The notes: a model not told the origin generated them from the letters alone. DNA of 64,000 nt from Desulfovibrio gilichinskyi (GCF_900177375.1 NZ_FWZU01000004.1:489633-553632); one strand, 5' to 3'; positions 46,711 through 55,822 are shown, numbered from the stretch's first letter. Numbers and translations: made by a program.

Positions 46711-47784
46711 ATGTCTAACGATCAATTCAGGATAGATTCACATAAATTAATGCTTCACCCAAAGCGTGTTGCTGATTGGATGGATGGTGAGAAAATTTAT
46801 CCTTTGTACATGGAGTTGGGGCCCTCAGGAGCCTGCAATCATCGCTGTAGTTTTTGCGGAGTTGATTTTGCCGGCTATAAATCAGATTTCATGGACTTTG
46901 AAAAGCTTAGTCCTCGCTTAACTGAGATGGGAAGATTGGGGGTTAAGAGTATTATGTATGCAGGAGAAGGCGAGCCTTTTCTGAATAAAGAAATGGTTGA
47001 GATCGTATTGAAAACTAAAGAATCTTGGATAGATGTGGCTCTTACCACTAATGCTGTGCTCCTGACTCCAGAAGCAAGCGAGAGGATACTTTCAAGTGTG
47101 AGTTGGATTAAAGTTAGTTTAAATGCAGGAACTCCTGAGACATATGCGGCTGTCCATAGAACAGACCCTGATGATTTTAATAAAGTTGTGGATAATCTTA
47201 TTGCTGCTGTTAAAATTCGTAAGGAGCAAAAGGCATCCTGCACATTAGGGGCACAAATTTTACTACTTCCAGAGAATGAGCATGAGATCGAAGGTCTTGC
47301 CGTACTGTGCAGAGAAATTGGATTGGACTACCTAGTGGTTAAACCATATTCACATCACCCTCAAAGTGAGAGAGATTTATATAAGAATATTGTTTATGAT
47401 GGATATGCAGAACTTGCTGCAAAAGTGAACGCTTATAGCACAGATAGTTTTAATGTCGTATTTAGAGTAAATACAATGAAATCATGGAATGAAAAGAAAC
47501 ATTCTTACAATCGTTGTAACGCCTTGCCTTTTTGGGCGCATATTGATGCTGTAGGTAATGTTTGGGGCTGTAGTGTTTATTTGCAAAACAAACATTTTCA
47601 TTATGGTAATATTTTTGAGCAGACCTTTGAAAAAATATGGAACGGCGATACGCGAGCTGAATCAATGAAATGGTGTAAAGAGAATTTGGATCCACATAAT
47701 TGCAGAGTTAATTGTCGGATGGATAAGATAAACAAATATTTGTGGGAATTGCGTAATCCTGGCCCTCACGCCAATTTTATATAG
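46711..47784 (+). CDS. Radical SAM/SPASM-type protein
   Basis: A 357-residue radical SAM enzyme. The cluster motif CNHRCSFC (CxxxCxxC) is at about residue 44; the glycine-rich GEGEPFLN region follows. The C-terminal part has the spaced Cys of a SPASM-like auxiliary cluster domain: NRCNALPFWAHIDAVGNVWG, then CS, NC and NC. Such enzymes modify sugars, peptides or small molecules by radical chemistry; the substrate is unknown. The start at ATG 46711 follows AAGGA by 9 nt. It sits between the GmhA-like and HAD genes, so it may act on the island's sugar. Confidence 0.9.
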   Translation: MSNDQFRIDSHKLMLHPKRVADWMDGEKIYPLYMELGPSGACNHRCSFCGVDFAGYKSDFMDFEKLSPRLTEMGRLGVKSIMYAGEGEPFLNKEMVEIVLKTKESWIDVALTTNAVLLTPEASERILSSVSWIKVSLNAGTPETYAAVHRTDPDDFNKVVDNLIAAVKIRKEQKASCTLGAQILLLPENEHEIEGLAVLCREIGLDYLVVKPYSHHPQSERDLYKNIVYDGYAELAAKVNAYSTDSFNVVFRVNTMKSWNEKKHSYNRCNALPFWAHIDAVGNVWGCSVYLQNKHFHYGNIFEQTFEKIWNGDTRAESMKWCKENLDPHNCRVNCRMDKINKYLWELRNPGPHANFI

Positions 47785-47793
47785 GTAGTTACA

Positions 47794-48423
47794 GTGCGAA
47801 TCGGAATCGATCTGGATAATACAATTATCAAGTATGATAAATTATTTCATGATGTTGCGTTGTCTAAAAAACTTGTCGGCAGTCTTTCTTTGGTAAACAA
47901 ACGAGTTATACGCGATGAAATAAGGCTTTTGCATGGCGATGAGGAATGGCAAAAGTTACAGGTTGAAGTTTACGGTAATTCAGTAGGCCAAGCTGAGCTT
48001 ATGACAGGAGTGTATGATTTCTTGTTGTCATTAAAGCGTGCCGGGCATTCTTTTCAGATTGTGAGCCACAAAACTCAGTATCCCAACTATGGAAACAGTA
48101 ATGTAGATTTGAGAAAGAAAGCTTTATTCTTTTTATCCGAAAATGGTTTTTTTTCCGAGAATGGACTTTCCATGTCAACCAAGGATGTTTTTTTTCTTTC
48201 AACTCGAAGCGAGAAAGTTAAAAAAATATCTGAACTGAATCACTCGATTTTCATTGATGATCTTGAAGAAGTTTTTAGTGATCCTGATTTCCCTAATGGA
48301 GTGACTAAAATTTTGTTTTCTCCAGAAGATGCAGATTGCTTTGTACCTGACGTAACCGTTTTTTCTTCTTTTGAGAAAATAGGCGAGCATGTTTTCAAAG
48401 GAATAGATCATGGGGCAGTCTAA
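47794..48423 (+). CDS. HAD-superfamily phosphatase-like protein
   Basis: A 209-residue protein opening with the HAD catalytic box RIGIDLDNTIIKY (DxD). HAD motif II corresponds to IVSHKT and motif IV to HSIFIDDLEEV. A helical cap of about 100 residues separates the first two motifs. In the heptose pathway a HAD phosphatase (GmhB) removes a phosphate between two HldE steps, and this gene is a candidate for that role; sequence alone does not prove it. The GTG start follows AGGTAG. It overlaps the next gene by 14 nt. Confidence 0.82.
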   Translation: MRIGIDLDNTIIKYDKLFHDVALSKKLVGSLSLVNKRVIRDEIRLLHGDEEWQKLQVEVYGNSVGQAELMTGVYDFLLSLKRAGHSFQIVSHKTQYPNYGNSNVDLRKKALFFLSENGFFSENGLSMSTKDVFFLSTRSEKVKKISELNHSIFIDDLEEVFSDPDFPNGVTKILFSPEDADCFVPDVTVFSSFEKIGEHVFKGIDHGAV

Positions 48424-49441
48424 AGCGAAATTGTTTGTTTTTAATGCTCTAGGTAAAGAGACTCTTTCTTCACAAAGGATTTGTGCTGGTAAAAACAGCA
48501 AAGTTTACCGCGTCAACTGTAAGTCGGGGGAGTCATATGCTGTTAAATTTTATATGCAACCAACAGCCGACGGACGTAGCAGGCTAAAACAAGAGTGGGA
48601 TGCATTGTCTTTTTTGAGACAATCCGGGGTTGCAAATGTTCCACGATGTATTGAATTTGGTGGTGAAGAGCAGGCTGCAATCTATTCTTTTATTCATGGT
48701 TCTTCTGTCAGACTGCGAACCAATGCAGATATTACTAGTGTGCTTAAGTTTTTAAGGCAGTTGAAGTCCTGCTCAATTCACAATAAAGCTCGCTTAATAT
48801 CACGAGCCGCTGAAGCATGTTTTTCGCTGACAGAAATCTTTGACAATTTAAATAGAAGATTTAACCGGCTGTCTAATCTTCCACACTCTGATGATTTGTT
48901 TGTGAAAATGCATGGATTCCTTGAAGGTGATTTTTCAAAGGTTTTCAAGGAAAGTGTGGACTTTGCAAAAAAGAACGTTCCTGAAAACTCATGGGATTTA
49001 CCGTTGCCGCTAGAGCTGAGGTTTCTCAGCCCTTCTGATTTTGGGTTTCATAATTCGATACGCAGCCTTCAGGGAGATTTGTTCTTCTTGGACTTTGAAT
49101 ATTTTGGGTGGGATGATCCTGTTAAAGCTACGTCGGATTTTTTATTGCACCCAGCCATGGAATTAAGTGATTTTGAAATCGCATCTTTTTATAAGGGGAT
49201 GTTTGATATTTTTTCTGACGATCAAAATTTTGAAACACGATTTAAGATTTTTTTACCTCTTTACCGTTTAAAGTGGTGCTTAATATTGCTTAATGAATTT
49301 TTTAACGAGGCTTTGGCCAGACGTAAATTTGCATCCGATTCTGCTGTCAGTGATTACGATCTTAGACGAGTTCAGCTTGATAAGGCAAAAAAATTTTTGA
49401 ATTCTGATAAGAAGATTATGAAGTTAATATTTGATTCATAG
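48410..49441 (+). CDS. Aminoglycoside-phosphotransferase-like small-molecule kinase
   Basis: A 343-residue protein with the APH/choline-kinase fold: N-lobe GKNSKVYRVN and YAVKFYM (ATP-binding Lys); C-lobe LSPSDFGFHN in the position of the HGDxxxxN catalytic loop (His replaced, Asp and Asn kept); and FLDFEYFGWDDPVKATSDFL as the Mg-binding D-x-D/E box. It likely phosphorylates a hydroxyl on a small sugar or related substrate. The start overlaps the HAD gene by 14 nt, suggesting coupled translation. The substrate is unknown; an anomeric sugar kinase is one possibility. Confidence 0.8.
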   Translation: MGQSKAKLFVFNALGKETLSSQRICAGKNSKVYRVNCKSGESYAVKFYMQPTADGRSRLKQEWDALSFLRQSGVANVPRCIEFGGEEQAAIYSFIHGSSVRLRTNADITSVLKFLRQLKSCSIHNKARLISRAAEACFSLTEIFDNLNRRFNRLSNLPHSDDLFVKMHGFLEGDFSKVFKESVDFAKKNVPENSWDLPLPLELRFLSPSDFGFHNSIRSLQGDLFFLDFEYFGWDDPVKATSDFLLHPAMELSDFEIASFYKGMFDIFSDDQNFETRFKIFLPLYRLKWCLILLNEFFNEALARRKFASDSAVSDYDLRRVQLDKAKKFLNSDKKIMKLIFDS

Positions 49442-49495
49442 GTCATATTATAATTTAAGATGTTTTAATTTGTTTAATTAAACAGGAGTATTACT

Positions 49496-50302
49496 TTGGA
49501 TCAGCGATCAAAGTTACTTAGAAAGAGAATAGTGGATGTGTTATATAATGCTGGACGTGGTCACATCGGTCCGTCCATGTCTCTCGTTGAAACTTTACGA
49601 GTCTTGTATGATACTATTTTGGAGTATGATCCTGAACATCCCGAAAGTATTGATAGGGACAGATTTATTTTAAGCAAAGGACATGGCTGCCTAGCGCTCT
49701 ATGTTATGCTTGAAGAAAAAGGTTTTATTACAGAGAAAGAGCTTTTCAGCTTTTGTAGTTACGATGGACTTATAGGTGGGCATCCTACTGCAAAAATTCC
49801 CGGTGTTGAATTTGCAACAGGTAGTCTCGGGCATGGATTGCCGTTTGCCGTGGGGATTGCTGCTGCGCTTAAAATTAACGGTTCCAAGAGCCGTGTCTTT
49901 ACAGTTATGGGCGATGGTGAGTGCGGTGAGGGCTCAGTTTGGGAGGCCGCTATGAGCGGATGCAAACAAAAATTAAGTAACCTTACAGCAATTGTGGATT
50001 ATAATAAACTGCAGTCCTATGGCGGTACTGAAATGGTTTCCGGCCTAGAGCCTTTTGCTGATAAATGGAAAAGTTTCGGCTTTGCTGTGAAAGAAGTTGA
50101 TGGACACGATACTGCTGCCTTGGAAAAAGTCTTTTCCTCTTTACCTTTTGACGTAGAAAAACCTTCAGTTGTAATCAGCCATACTGTTAAAGGGAAAGGG
50201 CTTCCATTTGCAGAGGGTAACCCTTCTTGGCATCATAAAACAAAGATGTCTGCTGAAGAGTATGAAAAAATGATTAAATGTATCGAGGAATATAATGCGT
50301 AA
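49496..50302 (+). CDS. Transketolase, N-terminal (TPP-binding) subunit
   Basis: A 268-residue thiamine-diphosphate-binding half of a split transketolase. Features: GRGHIGPSMSLVETL, SKGHGCLALYVML, GSLGHGLPFAVGIA and the TPP/Mg box GDGECGEGSVWEA...DYNKLQ. Separate N and C subunits are a common natural form of this family, not a frameshift. The start is TTG at 49496, set by CAGGAG 7 nt upstream. It probably transfers a two-carbon ketol unit and may supply sedoheptulose-7-phosphate or elongate a special sugar for this island. A perfect palindrome (TGTTTAATTAAACA) just precedes the RBS. Confidence 0.94.
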   Translation: MDQRSKLLRKRIVDVLYNAGRGHIGPSMSLVETLRVLYDTILEYDPEHPESIDRDRFILSKGHGCLALYVMLEEKGFITEKELFSFCSYDGLIGGHPTAKIPGVEFATGSLGHGLPFAVGIAAALKINGSKSRVFTVMGDGECGEGSVWEAAMSGCKQKLSNLTAIVDYNKLQSYGGTEMVSGLEPFADKWKSFGFAVKEVDGHDTAALEKVFSSLPFDVEKPSVVISHTVKGKGLPFAEGNPSWHHKTKMSAEEYEKMIKCIEEYNA

Positions 50303-51218
50303 AGCTTGCCTAGAGCAGGTCTACGAACTTGCAAAGAAAGATGAAAGAGTCGTTTTTATCGGATCAGACCTCGGCGCTGGGACGTTGATTAATTTTCAGA
50401 AAGAAATGCCGGATCGTTTTTTTATGGAAGCCATTGCAGAGGCGCATGTTGTAGGTATGGCAAGCGGACTCGCTCACGAAGGTAAGATTGTTTATGTTAA
50501 TACTATTCAGAGCTTTCTCACCCGCCGCTGCTATGAGCAAATTGTCCTTGATGCTTGTCTGCATAATCTGAATGTCCGTTTCATCGGTAATGGCGGTGGA
50601 ATGGTCTACGCTCCCTTGGGACCAACGCATTGGGCTACAGAGGATTTATCTATTTTGCGTTGTATTCCTAATATGACAGTCCTTTGCCCTGCTGACGCTG
50701 AAGAAATGGTGAGACTCATGCCAGAAACTCTTAACCATCAGGGACCTCTTTTTATAAGGCTTGCTAAAGGATATGATCCTATTGTGACCGAAGAGAAAAG
50801 TTTCGAAATCGGTAAGGCATACAGTTATAGCGAAGGAAATGACGCTCTTATTTTGGGATGTGGAATAACTCTCGGCGCAATGAGAGAAGCAGGCGATTTA
50901 CTCGAAAGAGAAGGGCTTAAGGCTTCAATTTTACATATTCCGACTGTAAAACCTCTTGATTCAGATGCAATAATTTTAAGAGCGCGTAAATCTTCGTGTG
51001 TTGTCTGCATAGAAGAAAATACTGTTCTCGGAGGTCTTGGCGGTGCCGTTGCGGAGATTTTGGCAGAAGCATGTCTTGATAAGCCTCTTAAATTCAAACG
51101 TATAGGTCTTCCTGATTCTTTTTCGTCTCATTATGGAGCTCAGCTTGAGCATCTTGCAGCAGCGGGTATTACGTCGGTGAATATTGCAGCTGTAGTAAAA
51201 GAATTGATAAACAGGTAA
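50295..51218 (+). CDS. Transketolase, C-terminal subunit
   Basis: A 307-residue partner of the preceding gene. It holds the pyrimidine-binding domain (FIGSDLGAGTLINFQKE, EAIAEAHVVGMASGLA with the catalytic Glu, and FIGNGGGMVYAPLGPTHWAT) and the C-terminal transketolase domain (ALILGCGITLGAMREAGDLL). It starts 8 nt before the end of the N-subunit gene, so the pair is translationally coupled and forms the usual heterotetramer. Whether the donor is a sugar phosphate or another ketol source is not visible. Confidence 0.94.
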   Translation: MRKACLEQVYELAKKDERVVFIGSDLGAGTLINFQKEMPDRFFMEAIAEAHVVGMASGLAHEGKIVYVNTIQSFLTRRCYEQIVLDACLHNLNVRFIGNGGGMVYAPLGPTHWATEDLSILRCIPNMTVLCPADAEEMVRLMPETLNHQGPLFIRLAKGYDPIVTEEKSFEIGKAYSYSEGNDALILGCGITLGAMREAGDLLEREGLKASILHIPTVKPLDSDAIILRARKSSCVVCIEENTVLGGLGGAVAEILAEACLDKPLKFKRIGLPDSFSSHYGAQLEHLAAAGITSVNIAAVVKELINR

Positions 51219-51250
51219 ACCCTTGATGAGGCCTTCTCGGAGATATACAT

Positions 51251-51892
51251 ATGACAATGCATACTGATCGGAAAATCAGGCTCTCGCCGCATATGGCTCA
51301 CAATCTTAAAAAAGATCCTAAACGTCTTGCTTTTATTTATGCCCGTTACGCTTTTGCCGCCCAGATGACTGAATCCTGCCGCAGTATTCTTGAATTTGGA
51401 TGTAGTGAAGGAATAGGGGCCTCCATGTTGCATGGAGGAAGGAAGAAATATTTGGGACTTGATCTTGATACACCCGCCGTTGAAGCCGCTAATAAGAATT
51501 TTTCTACTCCTGATGTCCGTTTTAAAGTCGGAAATTTTTTAGAACTCACTGAAGGTTTTTTTGATGGCGTTGTCAGCTTAGATGTCGTTGAGCATATTTT
51601 GGCAGGCGAAGATGAAGAAAATTTTTTTAAGGCCATAGTCAATAATCTCAGTGATAATGGGGTTTGCGTTCTCGGAACTCCGAATATTACCAGTACTCCA
51701 TACGCATCGCCTGAAAGTCTTAAAGGGCATGTTAACATGTTTGACGCTCAAAGATTAAAGTCCACGATGGAAAAGCATTTTCGTACAGTGTTCATTTTTT
51801 CAATGAATGATGAAATCGTTCATACCGGTTACTATCCTATGTCGCATTATCTGTTCGCTGTAGGTTGCTCAAAATTGGATCAGGAGGCTTGA
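51251..51892 (+). CDS. SAM-dependent methyltransferase, class I
   Basis: A 213-residue protein with the methyltransferase fold: motif I ILEFGCSEGIGASML, the acidic strand YLGLDLDTPAVEAA, motif IV GVVSLDVVEHI and motif VI SDNGVCVLGTPN. Its acceptor is unknown; a sugar O- or N-methylation would fit the island. RBS GGAGATATAC lies before the ATG. Its TGA overlaps the ATG of the next gene (TGATG), which encodes a related but degenerate protein. Confidence 0.9.
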   Translation: MTMHTDRKIRLSPHMAHNLKKDPKRLAFIYARYAFAAQMTESCRSILEFGCSEGIGASMLHGGRKKYLGLDLDTPAVEAANKNFSTPDVRFKVGNFLELTEGFFDGVVSLDVVEHILAGEDEENFFKAIVNNLSDNGVCVLGTPNITSTPYASPESLKGHVNMFDAQRLKSTMEKHFRTVFIFSMNDEIVHTGYYPMSHYLFAVGCSKLDQEA

Positions 51893-52500
51893 TGTCCGGT
51901 CAGAAAAATATAAATCCTGCAGCTATCTGGGCTGAAATGATTCATGAATTCGGTGACGATCATGGGCCGCTCACTCCTAAGCTGTCTAATGCGTTCAACG
52001 AAAATCCTTATTCACTTATGTGGCATGTTTCATGGTTTAAGTTTGCCGGAAAAATGATTGGACGCAAAGATCGCACTCTTGTTTTTGATCCTCTTGAGGG
52101 GCTGGGGGGATGGACTGTTGCCTGTGAAACAGGAAATGTCGTCGCTGTTCTTCCTTCCGGTGATTCTTACGAAGCCGTCAGATCAGCATGGCCAGACGAA
52201 AAAATTATATTTGAAAAGAATAGTGAAATATTGATGTCAGCTGAGAATGAATTTGGCGGAATTGTTTCGTTTGATATAGACAGCACGCGGAGCAAGGAAG
52301 ATTGGAATGTTTTCTTTGCTGACGCTGCTTCAGTGCTAGTAGCTGGAGGTGTTGTTGTCGCTGGAGGCGTTGGTAGCACTCTTTCAACTGCTTTGAAAGA
52401 AACCGCTGCCACTAATTTCAAACATGTTTTTATGTTTGGAAATGGACAACATCATCCTTGTATCAGTCCTGTTGATGCTGTGATTGTTGTGGCCTGTTAG
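51892..52500 (+). CDS. Methyltransferase-like protein, divergent
   Basis: A 202-residue protein whose centre has a Rossmann-like pattern (TLVFDPLEGLGGWTVACETG, VAVLPSGDSYEAV, GIVSFDIDST) resembling a class I methyltransferase with an abnormal glycine loop. Catalytic capacity is therefore doubtful, and it may be a non-catalytic partner of the methyltransferase encoded immediately upstream. The start shares a base with that gene's stop and follows AGGAGG with 5-nt spacing, so the two are coupled. Function inferred only. Confidence 0.6.
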   Translation: MSGQKNINPAAIWAEMIHEFGDDHGPLTPKLSNAFNENPYSLMWHVSWFKFAGKMIGRKDRTLVFDPLEGLGGWTVACETGNVVAVLPSGDSYEAVRSAWPDEKIIFEKNSEILMSAENEFGGIVSFDIDSTRSKEDWNVFFADAASVLVAGGVVVAGGVGSTLSTALKETAATNFKHVFMFGNGQHHPCISPVDAVIVVAC

Positions 52501-52543
52501 AGGTCAAAATTTACCTCAAAAAACAAAGTAGGCAGAAACGAAT

Positions 52544-53203
52544 ATGGGCAATTTGCTGAACCTTATTACACCGTTACATAAAAGTACAACTCGTGAATAC
52601 CTTCCACGTATGATGGATGAAAAAGTTGAATGCATGCTTAAAGCAAAAGTGTATGAATTTGACTATTGGGACGGTGACCGTCGTTATGGGTATGGGGGGT
52701 ATAGTTATAAAGCCGGGTATTGGGCCCCTATAGCTCAGGGATTGATTGATCACTATAGCCTCAAAAAAGGATCAAAAATTTTAGATGTTGGTTGCGGGAA
52801 AGCATATCTCCTTTATGAATTGTATCTTTTGGGTATGGACGTACTGGGGTTTGATATTTCCCGACACGGATTAGGCGATGCAAAAGAAGAGATCAGAGAT
52901 AAGCTTTTTGTCCATCGCGCTGAATATCCGTTCCCTTTTGCAGATAATGAATTTGATCTTGTTATTTCTGTTAACACTCTGCACAACCTGCAAATTTTTG
53001 ATTTAAAGAACTCTCTTCAGGAAATGGAACGAGTTGGTAAAAGATCTTATATGTGCACTGAAAGTTACAGGAATGAATTAGAACAGTTTAATCTACAATG
53101 CTGGGCACTTACTTGTGAGTCCTTTTTTGATAAGGACGAATGGGTGTGGGTGTTTAATGAATTCGGTTTCACCGGGGATTACGAATTTATTTACTTTGAG
53201 TAA
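52544..53203 (+). CDS. SAM-dependent methyltransferase
   Basis: A 219-residue class I methyltransferase. Motif I is ILDVGCGKAYLLYELYLLGM, motif II DVLGFDIS, motif IV DLVISVNTLHNL. The N-terminal 50 residues carry an aromatic, Gly-rich stretch (YWDGDRRYGYGGYSYKAGYW) that recurs in methyltransferases located beside radical SAM genes in sugar loci. Its C-terminal sequence (ending GDYEFIYFE) is duplicated as a decayed remnant about 1.2 kb downstream. A radical SAM gene starts 25 nt after its stop. Confidence 0.9.
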   Translation: MGNLLNLITPLHKSTTREYLPRMMDEKVECMLKAKVYEFDYWDGDRRYGYGGYSYKAGYWAPIAQGLIDHYSLKKGSKILDVGCGKAYLLYELYLLGMDVLGFDISRHGLGDAKEEIRDKLFVHRAEYPFPFADNEFDLVISVNTLHNLQIFDLKNSLQEMERVGKRSYMCTESYRNELEQFNLQCWALTCESFFDKDEWVWVFNEFGFTGDYEFIYFE

Positions 53204-53228
53204 TTTTTATAATTAGCAGAGGTTTTTA

Positions 53229-54296
53229 ATGCAGCTCTATACAGGCCTTAAGATTTTTCATTATCAAGATAAACTGGATTCTCTCTCACAAGATTCTTCC
53301 GAAATAAAAGCCCCTATCCATATTCGTATTAAGCCTACAAATCTTTGCAATCATAATTGTTCTTATTGTGTCTACCGAAATAAGAATATGCAACTTGGTA
53401 AGGATATGGTAATAAAAGATAAAATCCCTGCAAAAAAAATGGATGAAATTGTAGAGGATTGCATTGAGATGGGGGTCAAAGCTGTGACTTTTAGCGGAGG
53501 CGGGGAACCTTTTTGCTATCCATATCTTGCGAAGACCGCGCAGAGTTTAGTTGATGGAGGTATACGTATTGCCTCTTTAACCAATGGTGGACTGCTTAAA
53601 GGTGATGCTGCTGAAGTTTTTGCAAAGCATGGAACATGGGTTCGAATTTCTATGGATGGCTGGGATGGTCCGAGTTATGCCAAATTTAGAAGTGTTCCTA
53701 GAGAGGAATTCTCAAATGTCATTAAAAATATAGAGAACTTTAAAAAAATGGGTGGAGAGTGCTTTCTTGGAGTCAGTTATATTGTAAACAGAGAAAACGC
53801 TGAACATGTTTTTGAGATGGGCAAAAAACTCAAAGAAATAGGCGTAGACAGTGTGAAATTTTCCGCTTGCGTTGTGAGTAATGAAGGCGATGCAAACAAT
53901 GCTTATCATGCTCCTATTTTTGAGAAGGTCAAAGAAGAAACCCAGCAAGCAGTTGAAGACTTGGCTGATGACAGTTTTGAGGTTTTTGACTCCTACCACC
54001 ACCTTGATGAAGAATTTGAGACCAAATATGATTGGTGTCCATACCAGCAGATTCTTCCGGTTATAGGAGCTGATCTGCGCGTGTATTCCTGTCAGGATAA
54101 AGCATACAACCTTGATTGTGGGGTGCTAGGTGAACTAACGGACCAGCGCTTCAAGGATTTCTGGTTTAATGGGAACGATAAGTTTTTTAAAATTAAGCCT
54201 TCACGTGACTGTAATCACCATTGCGTTTCCAATAGCAAAAATATGTTAATTCATGAGTATTTGGATGCTGACCCGAATCATCTGGCTTTTGTTTAA
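53229..54296 (+). CDS. Radical SAM/SPASM-type protein
   Basis: A 355-residue radical SAM enzyme. CNHNCSYC (CxxxCxxC) at about residue 41 is preceded by HIRIKPTNL; a SAM-binding glycine stretch SGGGEPF lies at about 98-104. SPASM-like Cys are in the C-terminal third (DWCPYQQI, SCQDKA, DCGVLG, DCNHHCVS). It differs from the other radical SAM proteins in the island and lacks the Rossmann-like N-terminal domain. It follows a methyltransferase gene closely and may act with it on a common intermediate. Substrate unknown. Confidence 0.9.
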   Translation: MQLYTGLKIFHYQDKLDSLSQDSSEIKAPIHIRIKPTNLCNHNCSYCVYRNKNMQLGKDMVIKDKIPAKKMDEIVEDCIEMGVKAVTFSGGGEPFCYPYLAKTAQSLVDGGIRIASLTNGGLLKGDAAEVFAKHGTWVRISMDGWDGPSYAKFRSVPREEFSNVIKNIENFKKMGGECFLGVSYIVNRENAEHVFEMGKKLKEIGVDSVKFSACVVSNEGDANNAYHAPIFEKVKEETQQAVEDLADDSFEVFDSYHHLDEEFETKYDWCPYQQILPVIGADLRVYSCQDKAYNLDCGVLGELTDQRFKDFWFNGNDKFFKIKPSRDCNHHCVSNSKNMLIHEYLDADPNHLAFV

Positions 54297-54374
54297 ATTA
54301 ATAAAGCTAAACTGGCATTCCGATTGAAAAGATAGCACTTTTATAGAATATTATGAGGCCAGTTGGAAAACTTT

Positions 54375-54531
54375 CATATATGTACTGGAATTGATATGAA
54401 TGGATTAGGATTGTTTAATTTATAATACTGTGTTTGTCACCCGTGATTCTTTTTTTGATAGTGGCGAATTGGCGTTGGTGTTTAAATCGTTCGTCCTTAC
54501 AGATGATTACGAATTTATTTACTTTAAGTGA
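54375..54531 (+). pseudogene. Decayed 3' remnant of a methyltransferase gene (paralogue of the gene at 52544)
   Basis: This non-coding stretch aligns with the last ~150 nt of the methyltransferase gene ending at 53203. The last 29 codons and stop are still in frame (54442-54531) and read RDSFFDSGELALVFKS and DDYEFIYFK, against CESFFDKDEWVWVFNE and GDYEFIYFE in the intact gene, with no gap. Upstream of 54442 the similarity continues to about 54375 but with a one-base indel and a stop, and the 5' part of the gene is gone. It lies between two radical SAM genes, marking an old tandem duplication followed by deletion. Confidence 0.8.
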
Positions 54532-54562
54532 CTATAACAGTTTTTTGTTAAAAGGAGACATA

Positions 54563-55822
54563 ATGAAATTTCAGGAAAGATCTGTACGTTCAATCCCGTC
54601 TAATACAAATATAGCTATCTATGGGGCAGGTGAATTTGGAAGAACAGTAAAAGAGCACCTTGAACAGCGAGGCCAGGGTAATCATGTTACATGTTTTTTT
54701 GATTCATTTGGTGAGGGTGAATTTTGTGGCTTGCCTGTAGTTAATATTCATAGAATCGGAAAAGAAACCTTTGATTTTGATGTTGTCGTAGTTGCTTCAG
54801 ATTTTTCTAAAGAAATAGTTGAAAATTTATACTCTCAGAAGATCACTAATTATATAATTATTAATAAAGTTGAGTTTTTTAATCGCGACTTGAGTATAAG
54901 CGAATTCAATGGGATGCAACATAGACGGATGCAGAGTAGAAATTATTTACCTAATAGAGTTTTAATTCAGCTGTCGTCGGTTTGCAATTTAAAGTGCAAA
55001 ATGTGCCCTCATGGGGAATGGACAATTGACAAACCTTTTATGGACAAAGATGTTTTTTTAAGAGTGCTTGAAGAATGTAAAAAAAATGATGTCAGCAATA
55101 TTACTTTGGGTAGTTCTAGAGGAGAATCCTTATTACATAAAAATTTTTTTGAATTTTCTCGCATTGCCTCTGAAAAAGATTTTAATATGTATTTTTCAAC
55201 AAATGCAGTTCTGCTTAACTCTGGTAATATTGATGAACTGCTTGAATCTGGATTTTCAGCTATAGATATATCATTTTGCGGTTCCGATAAGAAAAGTTAT
55301 GAGAGTGTTTACGTTGGAGCCTCTTTTGAACACGCTGTTGAGTGTTTGCTTGCACTAAAGGAAAAAACTCTTAAAATGAGAAATCCTCCACTTGTAAGCG
55401 TGCGTGGAACTGTTATTGATAATGATAACAATGCCAGAGATAGAAATATTTTATTTTTAAAAGAGCTAGGGTATTCTGATTCAGAAATAAGTATAAGTTT
55501 AGCGGATAATTTTGCAGGTGGAAGCAATTTAGGAATATATTACCCGCTGATTGAGATCAATACATTATTGCCAATTGATGATCATGCCTTGACTCTTTGC
55601 ACAGGACTTGATGCGTGGGTTGTTTACACAGATGGGCTTGTGGGGCCATGCGGGTGCAGAAATTATCGCAAATTAAACATTTTGGGTAACATTCGTACTG
55701 GCGAGTTCGCAGATATGGCAAAAAGTGAAATTAACACATCCTTAATCGAATCCTTTGTGTCTGGAAATGTAAGACATTTAGATCTTTGTAGAAAGTGTGA
55801 TCTCCCATATCGTCGAGCATAA
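54563..55822 (+). CDS. Radical SAM protein with N-terminal Rossmann-like domain
   Basis: A 419-residue two-part protein. Residues of about 15-110 are a Rossmann-like domain with glycine loop IAIYGAGEFGRTVKEHL and acidic FFDS strand end. Residues of about 140-419 are the radical SAM part with CNLKCKMC (CxxxCxxC) and a SPASM-like C terminus (GPCGC, then CRKC). The start at 54563 follows AAAGGAG by 5 nt. It is paralogous over its whole length to the next gene. The same N-terminal domain type precedes a glycosyltransferase-like region in two later genes. Substrate unknown. Confidence 0.88.
   Translation: MKFQERSVRSIPSNTNIAIYGAGEFGRTVKEHLEQRGQGNHVTCFFDSFGEGEFCGLPVVNIHRIGKETFDFDVVVVASDFSKEIVENLYSQKITNYIIINKVEFFNRDLSISEFNGMQHRRMQSRNYLPNRVLIQLSSVCNLKCKMCPHGEWTIDKPFMDKDVFLRVLEECKKNDVSNITLGSSRGESLLHKNFFEFSRIASEKDFNMYFSTNAVLLNSGNIDELLESGFSAIDISFCGSDKKSYESVYVGASFEHAVECLLALKEKTLKMRNPPLVSVRGTVIDNDNNARDRNILFLKELGYSDSEISISLADNFAGGSNLGIYYPLIEINTLLPIDDHALTLCTGLDAWVVYTDGLVGPCGCRNYRKLNILGNIRTGEFADMAKSEINTSLIESFVSGNVRHLDLCRKCDLPYRRA

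Noticed and set aside
49496..51218. Two transketolase genes as one frameshifted gene
   Set aside because: Separate N and C subunits with an 8-nt overlap and their own starts are a known natural form of the family.
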